From: Acidimicrobiales bacterium | Lineage (GTDB): Bacteria > Actinomycetota > Acidimicrobiia > Acidimicrobiales > MedAcidi-G1 | Assembly (NCBI GenBank): GCA_029242745.1 | Contig: JAQWTI010000020.1 | Span: 1-64,000 of the forward strand | Direction: 5' to 3' | Length of the DNA: 64,000 nt | In this document: in pieces, positions 62,537-64,000 of the stretch | Position numbering within the stretch: the first letter of the stretch is position 1 | Layout: every line of letters begins with the position of its first letter | The notes under the pieces: generated by a model | What the model was told of the DNA's origin: nothing | Seen by the model: the letters and a program-made list of their open reading frames with translations, nothing else | The model's database searches: none | Translations under genes and position numbers: made by a program

Positions 62537-63345
62537 CAGCCTCGAAATTCAGGGGTGCGCTTTTCGGTGAATGCCCGAGGTCCTTCTTTTGCGTCTTCGG
62601 AGGCGAAGACGGATCGACTCAGTGGCTCCTCGAACGCAAACGCCTCAGTCTCGGTCATTCCCGATGTTTCTCGAAGGGTCCGCAGGATCGCCTCAACAGC
62701 CAGCGGCCCGTTAGCCGCTACCGCTGTTGCGATCTCACGTGCCCGGGCCAACGCTGTCCCGTCCGGCACTACGTGGCCCACAAGACCCACAGATTTCGCA
62801 TCGGACGCCGTCAGGTGCTTTCCTGTGAGCAGAATGTCAGCAGCCTCCGTGAAGGGAATCTGACGAGCCAACCGGACTGCTGATCCACCGCCCGGATAGA
62901 GAGACCATCGAGCCTCCGACACCCCGAACGTGGAGCTCTCAGCTGCCACCCTGATCTCTGTTCCCTGGAGTATCTCAGTTCCTCCGGCAATGGCATTTCC
63001 CTCCACTGCGGCGATGATCGGGACCCGAGGGTGCCGGGTCTTGAGGAGGCCGTCATAAATCCAACCAGATCCTTCTCGTTCCATGCGACCAGCCACGTCG
63101 TAGTCGTCGTTCTGATCTGCATCTCCAGCCATAGCTCGGAGATCCATTCCGGCAGAGAAGTGGTTGCCAGCACCAGTCAGGATGCACGCACGGATTGTCT
63201 CATCGGCGTCGATCTCATCCCAGGCATCTGCAAGCCGACCAAACATGGCGAGCGTCATAGCATTTCGTCGATCCGGTCGGTTCATGGTCAAAACCAGTAC
63301 CGGGCCGAAACGCTCCATCAAGAGATCAGGTGATCTATCTGACAT
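62533..63345 (-). CDS. Enoyl-CoA hydratase/isomerase family protein (crotonase fold)
   Basis: A 270-residue crotonase. Oxyanion-hole segments are [13 protein letters not shown] (about 64-76) and [33 protein letters not shown] lies at the usual catalytic position. The C-terminus ([16 protein letters not shown]) parallels the other crotonase at 1763-2524. GAAAGG is eight bases before the ATG at 63345, so I prefer it to an ATG at 63363. It lies 19 bases after the luciferase-like gene and is probably co-transcribed. Confidence 0.92.
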   Translation of the reverse strand: MSDRSPDLLMERFGPVLVLTMNRPDRRNAMTLAMFGRLADAWDEIDADETIRACILTGAGNHFSAGMDLRAMAGDADQNDDYDVAGRMEREGSGWIYDGLLKTRHPRVPIIAAVEGNAIAGGTEILQGTEIRVAAESSTFGVSEARWSLYPGGGSAVRLARQIPFTEAADILLTGKHLTASDAKSVGLVGHVVPDGTALARAREIATAVAANGPLAVEAILRTLRETSGMTETEAFAFEEPLSRSVFASEDAKEGPRAFTEKRTPEFRGC

Positions 63346-63364
63346 TGACTGAACCTTTCTCAAA

Positions 63365-64000
63365 TCAACCCTGACTTAAGGCGGGAACGACCTCGTCGGC
63401 AATCAACTGGAGAGACTCCCAGCCAACCTCCGGGTCAATCCCCCCACAGAGGGGATGGACTACCGCAGCGCCCTGTGTCTTAATAAGGTCGATGCACTGT
63501 CCGGGGGTGAGCACCGCATGCTGCCCCCCCGCCTTCAAGGTTTCAAGGTCCGTGGCATCAACCTGCCAGCTTGTGCGCTGGTCGGGCTTCTGCCATGCGG
63601 CGTATGACCGGGCATCGTAAAGGAGGTTCTCACCAATCCGCTCCCATAAAGCCTCAGGGTCATTGGAAACCAGCACCAGCCCCGGCCCAGACGGCATTAC
63701 GCAAAATGGGGTCTCGTAGCCCACCTGGTCCGCCTCCTTGAGATAGGCAGACTCAAGGTCCAGATCATGCACCGCAGGCACGAAGGGCAGGTGGTGCCGT
63801 GCCGCCCGAACGGCCGAGGCTTCGACCGAGCCACCTACGGCCAAGAGCGAGTAGGGGTCGCTGGTTGGTTTTGGTGTCACCCAGGCGGCTCGGCCACCTA
63901 CCAAGAAGGGCTGGCCTTTCCAAGCCTCCAAAATAGTGGTGAGACCCTCGTCGGTGGTCCGCCCACGACGAGTTCGATCTCGATTAAACATGGTGAACTC
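63365..64000 (-). CDS. Luciferase-like (LLM) flavin monooxygenase, C-terminal part
   Basis: About 211 codons of a minus-strand gene whose 5' end lies beyond the right edge; the frame stays open to the last base. The segment [19 protein letters not shown] followed by [20 protein letters not shown] and the tail [20 protein letters not shown] fits the C-terminal half of F420- or FMN-dependent luciferase-like monooxygenases. An internal ATG at 63991 is a Met within the conserved segment, not the start. An F420 role would fit fbiC at 31806, but the cofactor cannot be decided. Confidence 0.85.
   Translation of the reverse strand, partial: EFTMFNRDRTRRGRTTDEGLTTILEAWKGQPFLVGGRAAWVTPKPTSDPYSLLAVGGSVEASAVRAARHHLPFVPAVHDLDLESAYLKEADQVGYETPFCVMPSGPGLVLVSNDPEALWERIGENLLYDARSYAAWQKPDQRTSWQVDATDLETLKAGGQHAVLTPGQCIDLIKTQGAAVVHPLCGGIDPEVGWESLQLIADEVVPALSQG

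Noticed and set aside
1-64000. CRISPR arrays, insertion sequences, prophage, tRNA or rRNA genes
   Set aside because: No regularly spaced repeats, transposase, integrase or phage structural genes and no cloverleaf-like sequence were seen by eye. A tRNA scan would be needed to be certain.

Overview
The window looks like a chromosomal segment of an uncultured high-GC actinobacterium, most likely class Acidimicrobiia. Evidence is a complete Pup-proteasome locus (mpa, dop, pup, prcB, prcA, pafA, pafB, pafC), a fused coenzyme F420 gene (fbiC), a Tat operon followed by a Ski2-like helicase in the order known from mycobacteria, and a luciferase-family oxidoreductase and crotonases at the right-hand edge. 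No phage, transposon, CRISPR array, tRNA or rRNA was found. Most genes are densely packed, with many ATGA or TGATG stop/start overlaps.

Layout. 0-4 kb: start of a secreted lipoprotein leaving the window, a conserved hypothetical protein, a crotonase, a Nudix hydrolase, an acetyltransferase and an acidic zinc-ribbon protein. 4-7.6 kb: a tandem ThyX-like protein, an M20 amidohydrolase and a lipid-kinase-like domain protein. 7.6-21.5 kb (minus strand): mpa, dop, pup, prcB, prcA, pafA, pafB and pafC, then lepB, then tatA, tatC and helY, with a plus-strand glycerophosphodiesterase between. Pup carries a C-terminal Glu, so it is ready for PafA ligation. 21.6-28 kb: ferredoxin, membrane-anchored protease, trmI, three small membrane proteins, a LON-domain protein, a penicillin-binding protein and a FIST protein. 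28-34 kb: transketolase, transaldolase, an HxlR regulator with a palindrome upstream, and fbiC. 34-43 kb: the glcDEF glycolate oxidase operon, a ClC channel, RNase D, a rhodanese, MobA and a DUF3151-like protein. 43-47 kb: pyruvate kinase, flavin reductase, a second glycerophosphodiesterase and a CopD-like membrane protein.

The only long stretch without a gene, 46847-47606, is G-rich on the plus strand and packed with strong hairpins, several closed by tetraloops. I read it as a candidate large structured non-coding RNA. From 47.6 to 59.7 kb runs a cell-surface glycan cluster: a PIG-V-like mannosyltransferase, three GT39-type membrane glycosyltransferases (two of them close paralogues flanking a polysaccharide deacetylase), a UDP-galactopyranose-mutase-like flavoprotein, a GT2 enzyme with a DUF2304 partner, a GNAT-like protein and two SGNH hydrolases on the opposite strand. 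The right end holds a small membrane protein with a textbook terminator, an AlkB-like dioxygenase, an SDR, a HAD-type 5'-nucleotidase, a second crotonase and a luciferase-like monooxygenase that leaves the window.

Names rest on motifs and family memory read by eye. No database search was run, and start codons were picked from Shine-Dalgarno spacing and gene overlaps where noted.
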